A stretch of 64,000 nucleotides of DNA from assembly GCF_003076135.1 (NCBI RefSeq), contig NZ_QDGZ01000002.1, forward strand, positions 310,001 to 374,000. Direction: 5' to 3'. Positions 45,084-54,327 of the stretch are shown here, piece after piece; the stretch's first letter is position 1; each line of letters starts with the position of its first letter. Under the pieces are notes generated by a model, which searched no databases, had not been told where the DNA came from, and saw nothing but the letters and a program-made list of their open reading frames with translations. Origin of the DNA: Nocardioides gansuensis (GTDB taxonomy: Bacteria; Actinomycetota; Actinomycetes; Propionibacteriales; Nocardioidaceae). The position numbers and the translations under genes are program-made.

Positions 45084-45854
45084 ATGGGAATCCTCGAAGG
45101 CAAGCGCATCCTCGTCGCGGGCGTCACGATGGACAGCTCGATCGGGTTCGCCACCGCGCGCGTGGCCCAGGAGCAGGGCGCGACCGTGCTCATCTCCAAC
45201 TTCGGACGGGCGCTGGGCATCACCCGCCGGATCGCCAAGCGGCTCCCGGTGGAGCCGCCCGTGCTCGAGCTGGACGTCACCGACGACGACCACCTCGCAG
45301 GGCTGGCCGACCAGGTGCGCGAGCACGTCGACGGGCTCGACGGCGTCGTGCACTCGATCGCCTACGGCAACCCCGAGACGCTGCTCGGCGGCAAGTTCCT
45401 GGACGGGCCCTGGCCCGACGTCGCCCAGGCCGTGCAGGTCTCGGCCTACTCCCTGAAGTCGCTCGCGGTGGCCTGCCGGCCGCTGATGCCGACCGGTGGC
45501 TCGATCGTCGGGCTCACGTTCGACGCCTCGATCGCCTGGCCGGCGTACGACTGGATGGGCGTGGCCAAGGCCGGGCTCGAGTCCACCTCCCGCTACCTGG
45601 CCCGGGACCTGGGCCCGCACGGCATCCGCTGCAACCTGGTGTCCGCCGGACCGCTCAAGACGCTGGCCGCGAAGGCCATCCCGGGCTTCGAGGCGCTGGA
45701 GACGTCCTGGAAGGACCGGGCTCCGCTCGGCTGGGACGAGGGCGACCACGAGCCCACCGCGAAGGCGGTCGTGGCCCTGCTCAGCGACTTCTTCCCGGCG
45801 ACGACGGGGGAGATCGTCCACGTGGACGGCGGCTTCCACGCGATGGGCCTCTGA
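45084..45854 (+). CDS. fabI: Enoyl-ACP reductase (InhA/FabI)
   Basis: A 256-residue enoyl-ACP reductase. GVTMDSSIGFATARVAQEQG is the NAD-binding start typical of InhA; the active-site Tyr/Lys are in YDWMGVAKAGLES; GEIVHVDGGFHAMG closes the protein. It completes each elongation cycle. GAAGGAG ribosome site. The fabG-fabI pair equals mabA-inhA. Confidence 0.95.
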   Translation: MGILEGKRILVAGVTMDSSIGFATARVAQEQGATVLISNFGRALGITRRIAKRLPVEPPVLELDVTDDDHLAGLADQVREHVDGLDGVVHSIAYGNPETLLGGKFLDGPWPDVAQAVQVSAYSLKSLAVACRPLMPTGGSIVGLTFDASIAWPAYDWMGVAKAGLESTSRYLARDLGPHGIRCNLVSAGPLKTLAAKAIPGFEALETSWKDRAPLGWDEGDHEPTAKAVVALLSDFFPATTGEIVHVDGGFHAMGL

Positions 45855-45887
45855 GAGCGGTTGGCGCCCGCCACTAGGTTGGCGGGC

Positions 45888-46850
45888 GTGAGCCGCCTCG
45901 ACGACCTGGACGCACTCATCGGCCGGACCGCGCCGCACCACAGTGCGCTCGCCGTCGCCACGACCGGTCCGGGCGGCGGCGGCATCCACCGGGCCGGCCG
46001 GCACGAGGTGCCGCCCGGCGCGCTCTGGCAGATCGGGTCGGTCACCAAGGTCTTCACCGCCCTGGTGCTCGCGCGGGCGGTCGTCCGCGGCGACGTCACC
46101 CTCGAGACCCCGGTGGCCGCCCTGCTGCCCGGCCTCGAAGCCCGGGCGCCGATCACCCTGGGACAGCTCGCGACGCACACGGCCGGACTCCCGCGCGTGC
46201 CGGGATCGGTCTGGAGGCACGCGCTGACCCGTGACGCCGACCCCTATGCCGGGATCGACGCAGGGCGGCTGCGCGCTGCTGTCGGGTCCGCGCGGCTGCG
46301 CGGCGCGGGACGACCTCGCTACTCCAACCTCGGCTTCGGGCTGCTGGGTCACGCGCTCGCCGCCGCCGCGGGCACGGCGTACGGCGACCTCGTGCACGCC
46401 GAGGTCTGCGAGCCCCTCGGCCTCGCCGACACGACCACCACGCCTCCGGCGAGCCGCACGCTGACCGGACACACCCGCCGGGGCCGCGCACGGGCGCGTG
46501 CCTGGGGCTTCGACGCGATGGCCGGGTGCGGCGCGCTCTGGTCGAGCATCGAGGACATGCAGCGGTTCGCGGCCCACGTCGTCGACCCGCCGGAGGGCGA
46601 GCTGGGCGAGGCGATGCGCCTCGCGGCGACGCCGGTGGTGGAGACCGCCGGGGTGGGGCATGGCCTGGGCTGGCTGGTCCTGCGGCGCGGCCCGGCGGCC
46701 GGCTGCCTCTTCCACAACGGCGGCACCTACGGCTTCCGCTCGGCCCTGGTCGCCGACCCGGCCACCGGCCGCGCAGCCGTGGCGCTGGCCGCCACCGACC
46801 GCTCGGTCGACGGCCTCGCGTTCCGCGCGCTGAAGGCGGCCGCGGCATGA
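45888..46850 (+). CDS. Serine hydrolase (class C beta-lactamase-like)
   Basis: A 320-residue member of the beta-lactamase/transpeptidase-like family. The SxxK motif is in GSVTKVFTALVLA, YSN in RYSNLGFGLLGHAL and a C-terminal HNGGTYGFRSA replaces the KTG box. No signal peptide is visible, so a cytoplasmic esterase or amidase role is likely. The GTG at 45888 was chosen because TAGGTT lies seven bases upstream. Confidence 0.87.
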   Translation: MSRLDDLDALIGRTAPHHSALAVATTGPGGGGIHRAGRHEVPPGALWQIGSVTKVFTALVLARAVVRGDVTLETPVAALLPGLEARAPITLGQLATHTAGLPRVPGSVWRHALTRDADPYAGIDAGRLRAAVGSARLRGAGRPRYSNLGFGLLGHALAAAAGTAYGDLVHAEVCEPLGLADTTTTPPASRTLTGHTRRGRARARAWGFDAMAGCGALWSSIEDMQRFAAHVVDPPEGELGEAMRLAATPVVETAGVGHGLGWLVLRRGPAAGCLFHNGGTYGFRSALVADPATGRAAVALAATDRSVDGLAFRALKAAAA

Positions 46851-46881
46851 CACGTCGGGTGGTGGCTGGGAGAGTGTGCGC

Positions 46882-47394
46882 ATGACTCTGCGGACCCTGG
46901 TGGTGGTGCGGCACAGCAAGGCCGAGCAGTCGGGGACCCCCGACTTCGAGCGCCACCTGGCTGAGCGTGGCCACGGCGACGCGGCGGACGCGGGCCGGTG
47001 GCTCGCCACCCAGGGGATCGGCCCCGACGCCGCGCTCGTCTCCAGCTCAGTCCGCACGGTCGAGACCTGGACCGACATCGCCGAGGCGGCCGGCTGGGAC
47101 CTGGAGGCCGACTTCGACCGCGGCCTCTACTCTGCCGGGCCCGAGACCGCCCTCGACCTGGTCCGGCTGACCCCGCCCGAGACGACGACGCTCGTGGTCG
47201 TCGGCCACAACCCCACGATGGCCTCTCTCGCCCAGATGCTCGACGATGGCGAGGGCGACCCGGAGGTGGCCGGCCGGATGAACGAGGACGGCTTCCCGAC
47301 CTCGGCGGTCGCCGTGTTCGCCTTCGACGGTGAGTGGGCCGACCTCGACATGGGCACCGCGACCCTCGTCGCCTTCCACGTGGGGCGAGGTTGA
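46882..47394 (+). CDS. SixA-like histidine phosphatase
   Basis: A 170-residue phosphohistidine phosphatase-like protein with VVVRHSKAEQSG (catalytic His in RHSKA), SSVRTVETW and the second His in VVGHNPTMASLA. Small SixA proteins remove phosphate from histidine kinases or PTS components. The downstream gene starts inside its stop (TTGA). Confidence 0.85.
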   Translation: MTLRTLVVVRHSKAEQSGTPDFERHLAERGHGDAADAGRWLATQGIGPDAALVSSSVRTVETWTDIAEAAGWDLEADFDRGLYSAGPETALDLVRLTPPETTTLVVVGHNPTMASLAQMLDDGEGDPEVAGRMNEDGFPTSAVAVFAFDGEWADLDMGTATLVAFHVGRG

Positions 47395-48161
47395 TCACCA
47401 CGCCAGACCCGCTCGTGGCCCGGCTGCGAGCTGCGGGGTGCGTGTACGCCGAGGAGGAGGCCCGCCTGCTGCGCGCGACCGGTCACGAGGGAGTCGAGCT
47501 GGAGGCGCTGGTCGCCGCGCGCGTGGCCGGGTCGCCGCTGGAGCCGCTGCTCGGCTGGGTCGAGCTGTGCGGCCGGCGGCTCGTCGTGCAGCCGGGCGTC
47601 TTCGTGCCGAGGCAGCGGACGGCGCTGCTCGTGCGCGTGGCGGCCCAGCGGGTGCGGGCACGCTCGGTGCTGGTCGAGCTGTGCTGCGGGGCAGCACCGG
47701 TGGCCGCCCTGGTGCCGGCCGACGAGGTGCACGCCGCCGACCTGTGCGAGGTGGCAGCCGAGTGCGCGCGCCTGAACGTGCCGCACGGGCAGGTGCACGT
47801 GGGCGACCTCTACGACGCGTTGCCTCCCCGGCTCCGCGGACGCGTCGACGTCCTCGTCGCGAACGCGCCGTACGTGCCGACCGCGGAGATCGCCACCATG
47901 CCGCCGGAGGCCCGTGACCACGAGCCCGTGCGCGCACTCGACGGCGGGGCCGACGGCGTGGTCCTGCACCGACGCATCGCGGCGGGCGCGCCGGAGTGGC
48001 TGGCGCCAGGGGGAGCGCTGTTGATCGAGACGAGCGCCGGGCAGGCCGAGCTCACCACCGAGGCAATGGCGGCCGCCGGGCTCCGGACCAGCATGGTCGT
48101 GGACGACACGATCGGCAGCTGCGTCCTGGTCGGCGTGTGGCCCGGGGGGCCGGCGGGCTGA
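47391..48161 (+). CDS. PrmC-related N5-glutamine methyltransferase
   Basis: A 256-residue SAM methyltransferase of the PrmC-related group (TIGR03704 type). It has VFVPRQRTALLV, a degenerate SAM site VLVELCCGAAPVAA and NAPYVPTAEI in place of the NPPY catalytic motif, as is usual for this subgroup. True PrmC methylates release factors; this paralogue's target is unknown. The TTG at 47391 overlaps the previous stop. Convergent with serB. Confidence 0.8.
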   Translation: MITTPDPLVARLRAAGCVYAEEEARLLRATGHEGVELEALVAARVAGSPLEPLLGWVELCGRRLVVQPGVFVPRQRTALLVRVAAQRVRARSVLVELCCGAAPVAALVPADEVHAADLCEVAAECARLNVPHGQVHVGDLYDALPPRLRGRVDVLVANAPYVPTAEIATMPPEARDHEPVRALDGGADGVVLHRRIAAGAPEWLAPGGALLIETSAGQAELTTEAMAAAGLRTSMVVDDTIGSCVLVGVWPGGPAG

Positions 48162-48164
48162 GCC

Positions 48165-49373
48165 TCAGACAGGCGGCGCGGGGGTGACGAAGCCGGCCTC
48201 CGCGTCCGCGGCCTCGATCTCCTCCCGGGAGATGCCGAGGAGGTAGAGGATCGAGTCGAGGTAGGGCACGTTGACGGCCGTGTCGGCGGCGTCGCGCACC
48301 ATCGGCTTGGCGTTGTAGGCGATGCCGAGCCCGGCCGCGTTGAGCATGTCGAGGTCGTTGGCGCCGTCGCCGATGGCGATCACGGCCGCCTCCGGCACGC
48401 CGACCTGGGCGGCGAACTCACGCAGCGCCTCCGCCTTGCCGGCCCGGTCGACGACCTTGCCGAGGATGCGGCCGGTGAGCCTTCCGTCGACGATCTCCAG
48501 CTCATTGGCCCGCGCGTAGTGGATGCCGAGCTCCTCGGCCAGCCGGTCGGTGATCTGGGTGAAGCCGCCGGAGACGATCGCGAACCGGTAGCCCAGCCGC
48601 CTCAGTGTCCGGACGAGGGTGCGGGCGCCCGGCGCGAGCGCGATGGCGTCGTACACCTCCTCCAGCGCGCTGGCCGGCACGCCCTCCAGCAGCTTCACCC
48701 GCGAGCGCAAGGACTCCTCGAAGTCGAGCTCGCCGCGCATCGCGGCCTCGGTCACCTTCGCGACCTCGGCCTCGCAGCCGGCGTGGGCGGCGAGCATCTC
48801 GATGACCTCGCCCTGGATCAGCGTGGAGTCGACGTCCATCACGATCAGCCGCATCGATCGCCGCAGCAGGTTGGCCGGCTGGACGGCGATGTCGAGGCCC
48901 CGCTGGGCGGCCTCGGCGGACAGCAGCGGCCGCAGCACCTCGGGGTCGACGCCGGACACGTGCAGCTCGATCGCGGTGACCGGGTAGCGGGCCATCCGCT
49001 CGATGCGGTCGATGTTGGCGCCGCAGTCGGCGATCCGGCCCGCGATGGCCGCCATCGCAGACGCCTTCAGGGGGGCGCCGAGCACGGTCACGTGGGACCG
49101 GCCTTCGCGCCGGGCCCTGTTGTCGCCGACGCCACGCTCGACCTCGACGTTCATGTCGAGGTCCTGGGCGACCTTCTCGACGGCGGCGCGCAGCCGCTTC
49201 CAGTCGCGGGGCTCGGTCACGAGGACGCCGAGCACCAGGCGGCGCCGCAGCACGATCTGCTCGATGTCGAGCACCTCGACCCCGGCGGCCGCGAAGGCCT
49301 GGAAGACCGCGGAGGTGACACCGGGGCGGTCCTTGCCGGTGAGGGTGACGAGGAGGTTCTGGGGCGCGTCCAT
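48165..49373 (-). CDS. serB: Phosphoserine phosphatase with ACT domains
   Basis: A 402-residue SerB. The N-terminus holds two ACT-like regions (NLLVTLTGKDRPGVTSAVF; SHVTVLGAPLKASAMAAIAG), the C-terminus an HAD phosphatase with MDVDSTLIQGEVIE, SGGFTQITDRLA and GDGANDLDMLNAAGLG. It releases serine from phosphoserine; the ACT domains allow serine feedback. Confidence 0.96.
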   Translation of the reverse strand: MDAPQNLLVTLTGKDRPGVTSAVFQAFAAAGVEVLDIEQIVLRRRLVLGVLVTEPRDWKRLRAAVEKVAQDLDMNVEVERGVGDNRARREGRSHVTVLGAPLKASAMAAIAGRIADCGANIDRIERMARYPVTAIELHVSGVDPEVLRPLLSAEAAQRGLDIAVQPANLLRRSMRLIVMDVDSTLIQGEVIEMLAAHAGCEAEVAKVTEAAMRGELDFEESLRSRVKLLEGVPASALEEVYDAIALAPGARTLVRTLRRLGYRFAIVSGGFTQITDRLAEELGIHYARANELEIVDGRLTGRILGKVVDRAGKAEALREFAAQVGVPEAAVIAIGDGANDLDMLNAAGLGIAYNAKPMVRDAADTAVNVPYLDSILYLLGISREEIEAADAEAGFVTPAPPV

Positions 49374-49450
49374 GGCGCCGTCGAGGCTATCGGTTCGACG
49401 GTGGGGTTGTGGGGTCGTCTCGTCCCGGGCCCGGCCAGGTTCGTGCAGCG

Positions 49451-50167
49451 TCAGTGCGGCCAGACCTCCGGCGAGCAGGCGGCGACCACCGCCCGGCGCG
49501 CGGCCCGCTCCAGTGGCTGCATGCTGTCGCGGCGGCGCCCGATCTCGTACGCCGACACGGCACCGCCGTCGTCCTCCAGCGCCAGGTCGACGATCGCCCA
49601 GGCCTGCAGGCCGCGGGCCGCGAGCTCGACGCAGCGTGGCGGGGTGCCCAGGGGCGCGTCCAGCGCGGGACGGTGGTGCAGGTCCATCAACGCGTCGGCG
49701 GCTTCGGGGCGCCAGCGGGCGACGTCGAGGGCGGCCAGCTCGTCGGCCGCCTCGACCAGCGCGGACCGCAGGCCGCGGTCGGCCTCTCCGACGTCGGCCA
49801 GCTGGCGACGGTCGGCGGGCAGCACGGTCCAGTGCACGACCTCCCCGACGAGCTCGGGGACCGCGCCCACGCCGGCCGCCACCACGCCCTCGCCGGCCTC
49901 GAGCGCCGCGTCGTTGAAGGCTCGCGGCCCCCCGAGCCCGACCGGGTCCCCCTCGACGGGCAGGGCCAGGCCGACGCCGGTGGCACCGGCGCGCCGCCAG
50001 GAGGCGAGCAGGTCGACCAGCCCGCCGCCGCCTTCGAGGCCGACCACGCTGTGCGCCTCCTCGAGCTCGGCCATCGCGTCGAGCACGTGGTCGGCGGGCT
50101 CGTGGCCACGCAACCAGGCGGTCGCCCACCAGGCGAGGCGGGCGGAGCGGGGGAGTTCGGGGTACAC
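49451..50167 (-). CDS. Conserved actinobacterial protein, function unknown
   Basis: A 238-residue protein I do not recognise as a characterised family. It is rich in Ala, Leu, Gly and acidic residues, without signal peptide or membrane helix. Notable are PRSARLAWWATAWLRG at the start, a GLGGPRAFNDAALEAGEG loop and LMDLHHRPALDAPLGTPPRC. The GTG start follows TATCCT by seven bases and is divergent from the ABC ATPase gene, with the two -10 boxes about 20 bp apart. Confidence 0.75.
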   Translation of the reverse strand: MYPELPRSARLAWWATAWLRGHEPADHVLDAMAELEEAHSVVGLEGGGGLVDLLASWRRAGATGVGLALPVEGDPVGLGGPRAFNDAALEAGEGVVAAGVGAVPELVGEVVHWTVLPADRRQLADVGEADRGLRSALVEAADELAALDVARWRPEAADALMDLHHRPALDAPLGTPPRCVELAARGLQAWAIVDLALEDDGGAVSAYEIGRRRDSMQPLERAARRAVVAACSPEVWPH

Positions 50168-50208
50168 GGCCGCGAGGATACGTCCGGCCGCCCACTAGGG
50201 TGGCCCGC

Positions 50209-51009
50209 ATGACCGCCGTGATCGAGCTCGCCGGCCTCACGGTGCGTCGGGGACAGGCCACCCTCCTCGACGGGATCGACTGGATCGTCGAGGAGGACGA
50301 GCGCTGGGTCGTCCTCGGGCCCAACGGTGCCGGCAAGACCACCCTGCTGCAGGTCGCCTCTGCCCAGATGCACCCGACGTCCGGTGTCGCGGGCATCCTC
50401 GGCGAGGTCCTCGGCACCACCGACGTCTTCGACCTGCGTCCCCGCATCGGCCTGACCAGCGCGGCGCTGGCCGACCGCATCCCGCGCGAGGAGCTCGTGC
50501 GCGACGTCGTCGTGTCCGCGTCGTACGGCGTGCTGGGCAGGTGGCGCGAGCACTATGACTCCCTCGACCACGACCGGGCGGCCGACTTGCTGGTCGAGGT
50601 CGGCGCGAGGCACCTGGCCGAGCGCACCTTCGGCACCCTCAGCGAGGGCGAGCGCAAGCGCGTGCAGATCGCGCGGGCGCTGATGACCGACCCGGAGATG
50701 CTGCTCCTCGACGAGCCGGCCGCCGGCCTGGACCTCGGCGGCCGCGAGGACCTCGTCTCCACGCTGTCGGTGCTCGCCACAGACCCCGACTCGCCGGCGA
50801 CGGTCCTGGTCTCGCACCACGTCGAGGAGATCCCCCCCGGGTTCACCCACGCGCTGATGCTGCGCAACGGCAGGGTCGTGGCGTCGGGCCCGCTGGAGCG
50901 CGTCGTCACCGAGGAGGCGCTCTCGGAGACCTTCGGGATGCCCCTCGTGCTCACCGTCTCCCACGGCCGCTACGCGGCGCGTCGGCGAAACGGCCACAGG
51001 ACGGTTTGA
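50209..51009 (+). CDS. ABC transporter ATP-binding protein (unpaired)
   Basis: A 266-residue ABC ATPase: Walker A GPNGAGKTT, signature LSEGERKRVQIARAL, Walker B LLLDEPAAGLDL, H-loop SHHVEEIP. It resembles the YlmA/ModF-like cytosolic group (ISADRIPREE region, VVSASYGVLGRW) and has no permease partner. The ATG at 50209 follows TAGGGT (50196-50201); the GTG at 50200 lies inside that box and is excluded. Confidence 0.88.
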   Translation: MTAVIELAGLTVRRGQATLLDGIDWIVEEDERWVVLGPNGAGKTTLLQVASAQMHPTSGVAGILGEVLGTTDVFDLRPRIGLTSAALADRIPREELVRDVVVSASYGVLGRWREHYDSLDHDRAADLLVEVGARHLAERTFGTLSEGERKRVQIARALMTDPEMLLLDEPAAGLDLGGREDLVSTLSVLATDPDSPATVLVSHHVEEIPPGFTHALMLRNGRVVASGPLERVVTEEALSETFGMPLVLTVSHGRYAARRRNGHRTV

Positions 51010-51038
51010 GGACTGGCACAGGAGGATAGGGTCTCGCC

Positions 51039-51500
51039 ATGGACTGGATCCGCGACCACCTCTGGGAGACCTGGCTGGGCCTGGGCATCGTCCTGGGTGT
51101 CGCTGAGATGTTCAGTCTCGACCTGATCCTCGGGATGCTCGCCGTCGGTGCGCTCGTCGGGATGGTGGCGGCTGTCGCCGGGCTCGCGATCCCCCTCCAG
51201 ATCCTCTGCGCGGCGGGCGCCTCGGTCGCGATGCTGGCGCTGGTCCGGCCGACCGTCGTCAAGCGGCTGCACAGTGGCCCCGAGCTCTCGCTCGGTCACG
51301 GCAAGCTCGTCGGCCGCACCGCGCTCGTGACCGCCGACATCACCGGCCTGTCCACCGGCCGCATCAAGGTCGCAGGCGAGGAGTGGAGCGCGCTGCCCTA
51401 CGACGAGCACCTGAGCATCGCCGCCGGCGAGACGGTCGAGATCCTCCAGATCAAGGGCGCGACGGCCTACGTCCACCCGGTCGCACGCCTCGAGTCCTGA
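51039..51500 (+). CDS. NfeD-family membrane protein
   Basis: A 153-residue short NfeD protein: three membrane segments (LGLGIVLGVAEMFSLDLILG; LAVGALVGMVAAVAGLA; LQILCAAGASVAMLALV) and a C-terminal OB-fold (GRTALVTADITGLSTGRIKV; WSALPYDEHLSIAAGETVEI). NfeD proteins pair with SPFH/stomatin proteins, and such a gene follows 27 bases later. Confidence 0.9.
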   Translation: MDWIRDHLWETWLGLGIVLGVAEMFSLDLILGMLAVGALVGMVAAVAGLAIPLQILCAAGASVAMLALVRPTVVKRLHSGPELSLGHGKLVGRTALVTADITGLSTGRIKVAGEEWSALPYDEHLSIAAGETVEILQIKGATAYVHPVARLES

Positions 51501-51527
51501 TCCACCACCACACCCACGGGGAGCACC

Positions 51528-52661
51528 ATGTCGACAGCCTTGTTGATCCTGTTCGTCCTACTCGTCCTGTTCGTCGTCGTGCTGATGGCGAAGACGGTGC
51601 GGATCGTGCCCCAGGCACGCGCCGGGATCGTCGAGCGCTTCGGCAAGTACAAGGGCACCCTGCCCGCCGGCCTCAACATCGTCGTGCCGTTCATCGACAA
51701 GGTGCGCTACCTCATCGACCTGCGTGAGCAGGTCGTGAGCTTCCCGCCGCAACCGGTGATCACCGAGGACAACCTCGTCGTCTCCATCGACACCGTCATC
51801 TACTTCCAGGTCACCGACCCGGTCGCCGCGACCTACGAGATCGCCAACTACATCCAGGCGGTCGAGCAGCTCACCATGACCACGCTGCGCAACATCGTCG
51901 GCGGCATGGACCTCGAGCAGACACTGACCAGCCGCGAGGAGATCAACAACGGCCTGCGTGGCGTCCTCGACGAGGCCACCGGCAAGTGGGGCATCCGGGT
52001 CAACCGCGTCGAGATCAAGGGCATCGACCCGCCGCCGTCGATCAAGGACGCGATGGAGAAGCAGATGCGCGCCGACCGTGACAAGAGGGCGCTCATCCTC
52101 TCCGCCGAGGGCCAGCGTCAGTCGGCCATCCTCACCGCCGAGGGCAACAAGCAGTCGGCGATCCTCAACGCCGAGGGTGAGCGCGAGTCGCAGATCCTGC
52201 GCGCACAGGCCGAGCGGGAGGCCGCGATCCTCCGGGCCCAGGGTGAGGGACAGGCCATCCAGACCGTCTTCCAGGCCATCCACGACGGTCAGCCCGACCA
52301 GGCGCTCCTGGCCTACCAGTACCTCCAGATGATGCCCAAGATCGCCGAGGGCGACGCCAACAAGGTTTGGGTCATCCCGAGCGAGATCACCAAGGCGCTG
52401 GAGGGGCTCGGCTCGTCGATGAACGAGCTCGCCGGCATCCCGCGCGACGCCACGCCGCGCACCCGCGTCGACATGGGCCCGAGCGAGCCGCAGATCCCCG
52501 AGTCATCCGCGGCACTCGGTCAGCGCGAGACCAGCGAGGCCGTCCAGGCGGCCATCGCCGAGGCCGAGAGCGCCGCGCAGACGCGTCCGGGCGCGAGCGC
52601 CGTACGAAATGCTGGGCCTGGCCCCTCCGTCGGTGAGGGTGGGAGCACGCCCACGCAGTGA
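51528..52661 (+). CDS. SPFH/stomatin-family (paraslipin-like) membrane protein
   Basis: A 377-residue protein. One N-terminal membrane helix (LLILFVLLVLFVVVLMA) precedes an SPFH domain (ARAGIVERFGKYKGTLPAGL to about 200) and a coiled segment of repeated AEGxxQSAIL units (about 195-245). The tail is disordered. It should form oligomeric rings or membrane microdomains with the adjacent NfeD. ATG with GGGGAG upstream. Confidence 0.92.
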   Translation: MSTALLILFVLLVLFVVVLMAKTVRIVPQARAGIVERFGKYKGTLPAGLNIVVPFIDKVRYLIDLREQVVSFPPQPVITEDNLVVSIDTVIYFQVTDPVAATYEIANYIQAVEQLTMTTLRNIVGGMDLEQTLTSREEINNGLRGVLDEATGKWGIRVNRVEIKGIDPPPSIKDAMEKQMRADRDKRALILSAEGQRQSAILTAEGNKQSAILNAEGERESQILRAQAEREAAILRAQGEGQAIQTVFQAIHDGQPDQALLAYQYLQMMPKIAEGDANKVWVIPSEITKALEGLGSSMNELAGIPRDATPRTRVDMGPSEPQIPESSAALGQRETSEAVQAAIAEAESAAQTRPGASAVRNAGPGPSVGEGGSTPTQ

Positions 52662-53428
52662 CGCCGCTCGAAGCCTCGCTGGTCGCGCTCGCAGGCGTCG
52701 CGGCCGGTGCCATCAACACCATCGTGGGGTCGGGAACGCTGATCACGTTCCCGACCCTGCTGGCGTTCGGCGTGCCACCCGTGACCGCCAACGTCTCCAA
52801 CGCCATCGGGCTCGTGCCGGGCGGTGTCTCGGGAGCGATCGGCTATCGCCGGGAGCTGGCCGGTCAGCGCGGCCGCGTGCTCCGGCTCGCCTCAGGCACG
52901 TTCATCGGGGCCGTGCTGGGCGCCGTGCTGCTGCTCGTGCTGCCCCCGGGCGCCTTCGAGGCGATCGTGCCCGTGCTCATCCTGCTCGGGCTCGTGCTGG
53001 TCGTGCTGCAGCCGCGGATCTCGGCGTGGGTCGCCCGGAGGCACGAGCATCTCGGCGGCGTTCCCGAGCACGGCGCATGGTGGGTGTGGCCCGCGGTGCT
53101 GCTGGTAGGCGTCTACTGCGGCTACTTCGGTGCCGCCCAGGGAGTGCTGATGATGGCGGTGCTCGGCATCGGCGTCGACGACACTCTGCAGCGGCTCAAC
53201 GGGGCCAAGAACATCCTGGGCACGCTCGGCAACGGCGTCGCCGGCATGGTCTTCGTGCTCCTCGCCTTCGACACCGTCGACTGGCGGGTGGCGCTGCTGA
53301 TCGCCGTGGGCTCGATCATCGGCGGGCAGCTGGGTGCGACCTGGGGTCGCCGGCTGCCGGCGGCGGTGCTGCGAGTGCTGATCGTGGTGGTCGGCGTGAC
53401 TGCGCTGGTGGTGTTCCTGGCGCGCTGA
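52658..53428 (+). CDS. TSUP-family (TauE/SafE) anion exporter
   Basis: A 256-residue protein with about eight membrane segments. The two TSUP half-motifs are GAINTIVGSGTLITFPTLLA and GYFGAAQGVLMMAVLG. The family exports sulfite, sulfoacetate and related organosulfur anions. GTG start overlapping the SPFH stop (GTGA). Confidence 0.9.
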   Translation: MTPLEASLVALAGVAAGAINTIVGSGTLITFPTLLAFGVPPVTANVSNAIGLVPGGVSGAIGYRRELAGQRGRVLRLASGTFIGAVLGAVLLLVLPPGAFEAIVPVLILLGLVLVVLQPRISAWVARRHEHLGGVPEHGAWWVWPAVLLVGVYCGYFGAAQGVLMMAVLGIGVDDTLQRLNGAKNILGTLGNGVAGMVFVLLAFDTVDWRVALLIAVGSIIGGQLGATWGRRLPAAVLRVLIVVVGVTALVVFLAR

Positions 53429-53457
53429 CGGCACGGTCATGCGTGCCGGCTCGCAGG

Positions 53458-53631
53458 CTAGTGGTCCTTCCCGTCTTCGTCCGTTCGGCCGGCGTCGCGC
53501 TGGTCGGCCATGGACCTCAGGTCGCGCTGGATCTCCCTGGCTCGCTTCCGCTCGAACAGCAGGATCAGCACGGCGACACCGAGAAGTACGACGACGGTGA
53601 GCACCACACCGAACGCGTCCACAGGTCTCAT
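53458..53631 (-). CDS. 57-residue single-pass membrane protein
   Basis: A short gene: MRPVDAFGVVLTVVVLLGVA begins a single membrane helix, followed by a basic stretch LLFERKRAREIQRDLRSMAD and a charged tail. AAGGGAGG lies just before the ATG. The positive-inside topology and intact ribosome site support a real gene. Convergent with the TSUP gene. Function unknown. Confidence 0.6.
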   Translation of the reverse strand: MRPVDAFGVVLTVVVLLGVAVLILLFERKRAREIQRDLRSMADQRDAGRTDEDGKDH

Positions 53632-53807
53632 CCCTCCCTTCGTACAACCGGTACCCGGTCCGCCGGCCGTTCGTCGAGCGCGGACTCGGCGAGCCGTTCC
53701 GGCTCAGGCGGGTGAGATGAGCGGGAAGGGCGAGCCGATCCCCCCACGACCAAGGGCGCACGCTGCCGTGTTCCCGCCTGGGTGCCTGGGGAGCGCCTTC
53801 GCCAGCG

Positions 53808-54317
53808 TCACGGCTGGACCGCCCGTTCCTCGCTGTCGTGGCCGGGGACGAGGTGGGCGGCACTCGAGACGCGCAGGGGCACGAAGCTCCCGCTGGTGTG
53901 GGCCGAGCGCACCCGTGTGGTGAGGCAGACATGGTCGCTGCCGTCGTCGAGCACCGCGATGCGCCCGAGTGACATCCGGTTCGGGCATGCCCCCAGCAGC
54001 GGGACGCCGAACTGGTCGAGATCGACGTCGAGGCCTGCGAACTTGTCGGTGTCCTCACCCGAGAGGGTGCCGAACCGCTCCGCAAGCGTGAAGTCCTCCG
54101 GCGTCAGGAAGTGGACCGCGAAGTGTGCGGTGCGCAGGCTCACGCGATAGGTGTGGTTGGCCTTCGACAACCACACGCAGTAGTGCTGGGGCGTGATGCT
54201 CGACTGCACATGGAATCCGACCAGGCACCCGGCCCGTTCGTTCTCCGCGGCCGTGGTGAGCACGATCAGCGGCGGGTCGGCCGAGGCCATCAAGGTGCCG
54301 AACGCGTCATCGCTCAC
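53808..54317 (-). CDS. Flavin-reductase-like domain protein
   Basis: A 169-residue flavin reductase-like (FMN-binding split barrel) protein. It has ADPPLIVLTTAAENERAGCL, VGFHVQSSITPQHYCVWLSK and HFAVHFLTPEDFTLAERFG, ending with GCPNR-type loop and a beta barrel. The GTG at 54317 was chosen because TAGGGT (54325-54330, minus strand) lies seven bases before it. Downstream of the LysR gene on the same strand; the LysR stop overlaps its -10. Confidence 0.85.
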   Translation of the reverse strand: MSDDAFGTLMASADPPLIVLTTAAENERAGCLVGFHVQSSITPQHYCVWLSKANHTYRVSLRTAHFAVHFLTPEDFTLAERFGTLSGEDTDKFAGLDVDLDQFGVPLLGACPNRMSLGRIAVLDDGSDHVCLTTRVRSAHTSGSFVPLRVSSAAHLVPGHDSEERAVQP

Positions 54318-54327
54318 GTCGGTCACC

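Noticed and set aside
50200..50202. GTG as the start of the ABC ATPase
   Set aside because: It lies inside the likely -10 hexamer TAGGGT.
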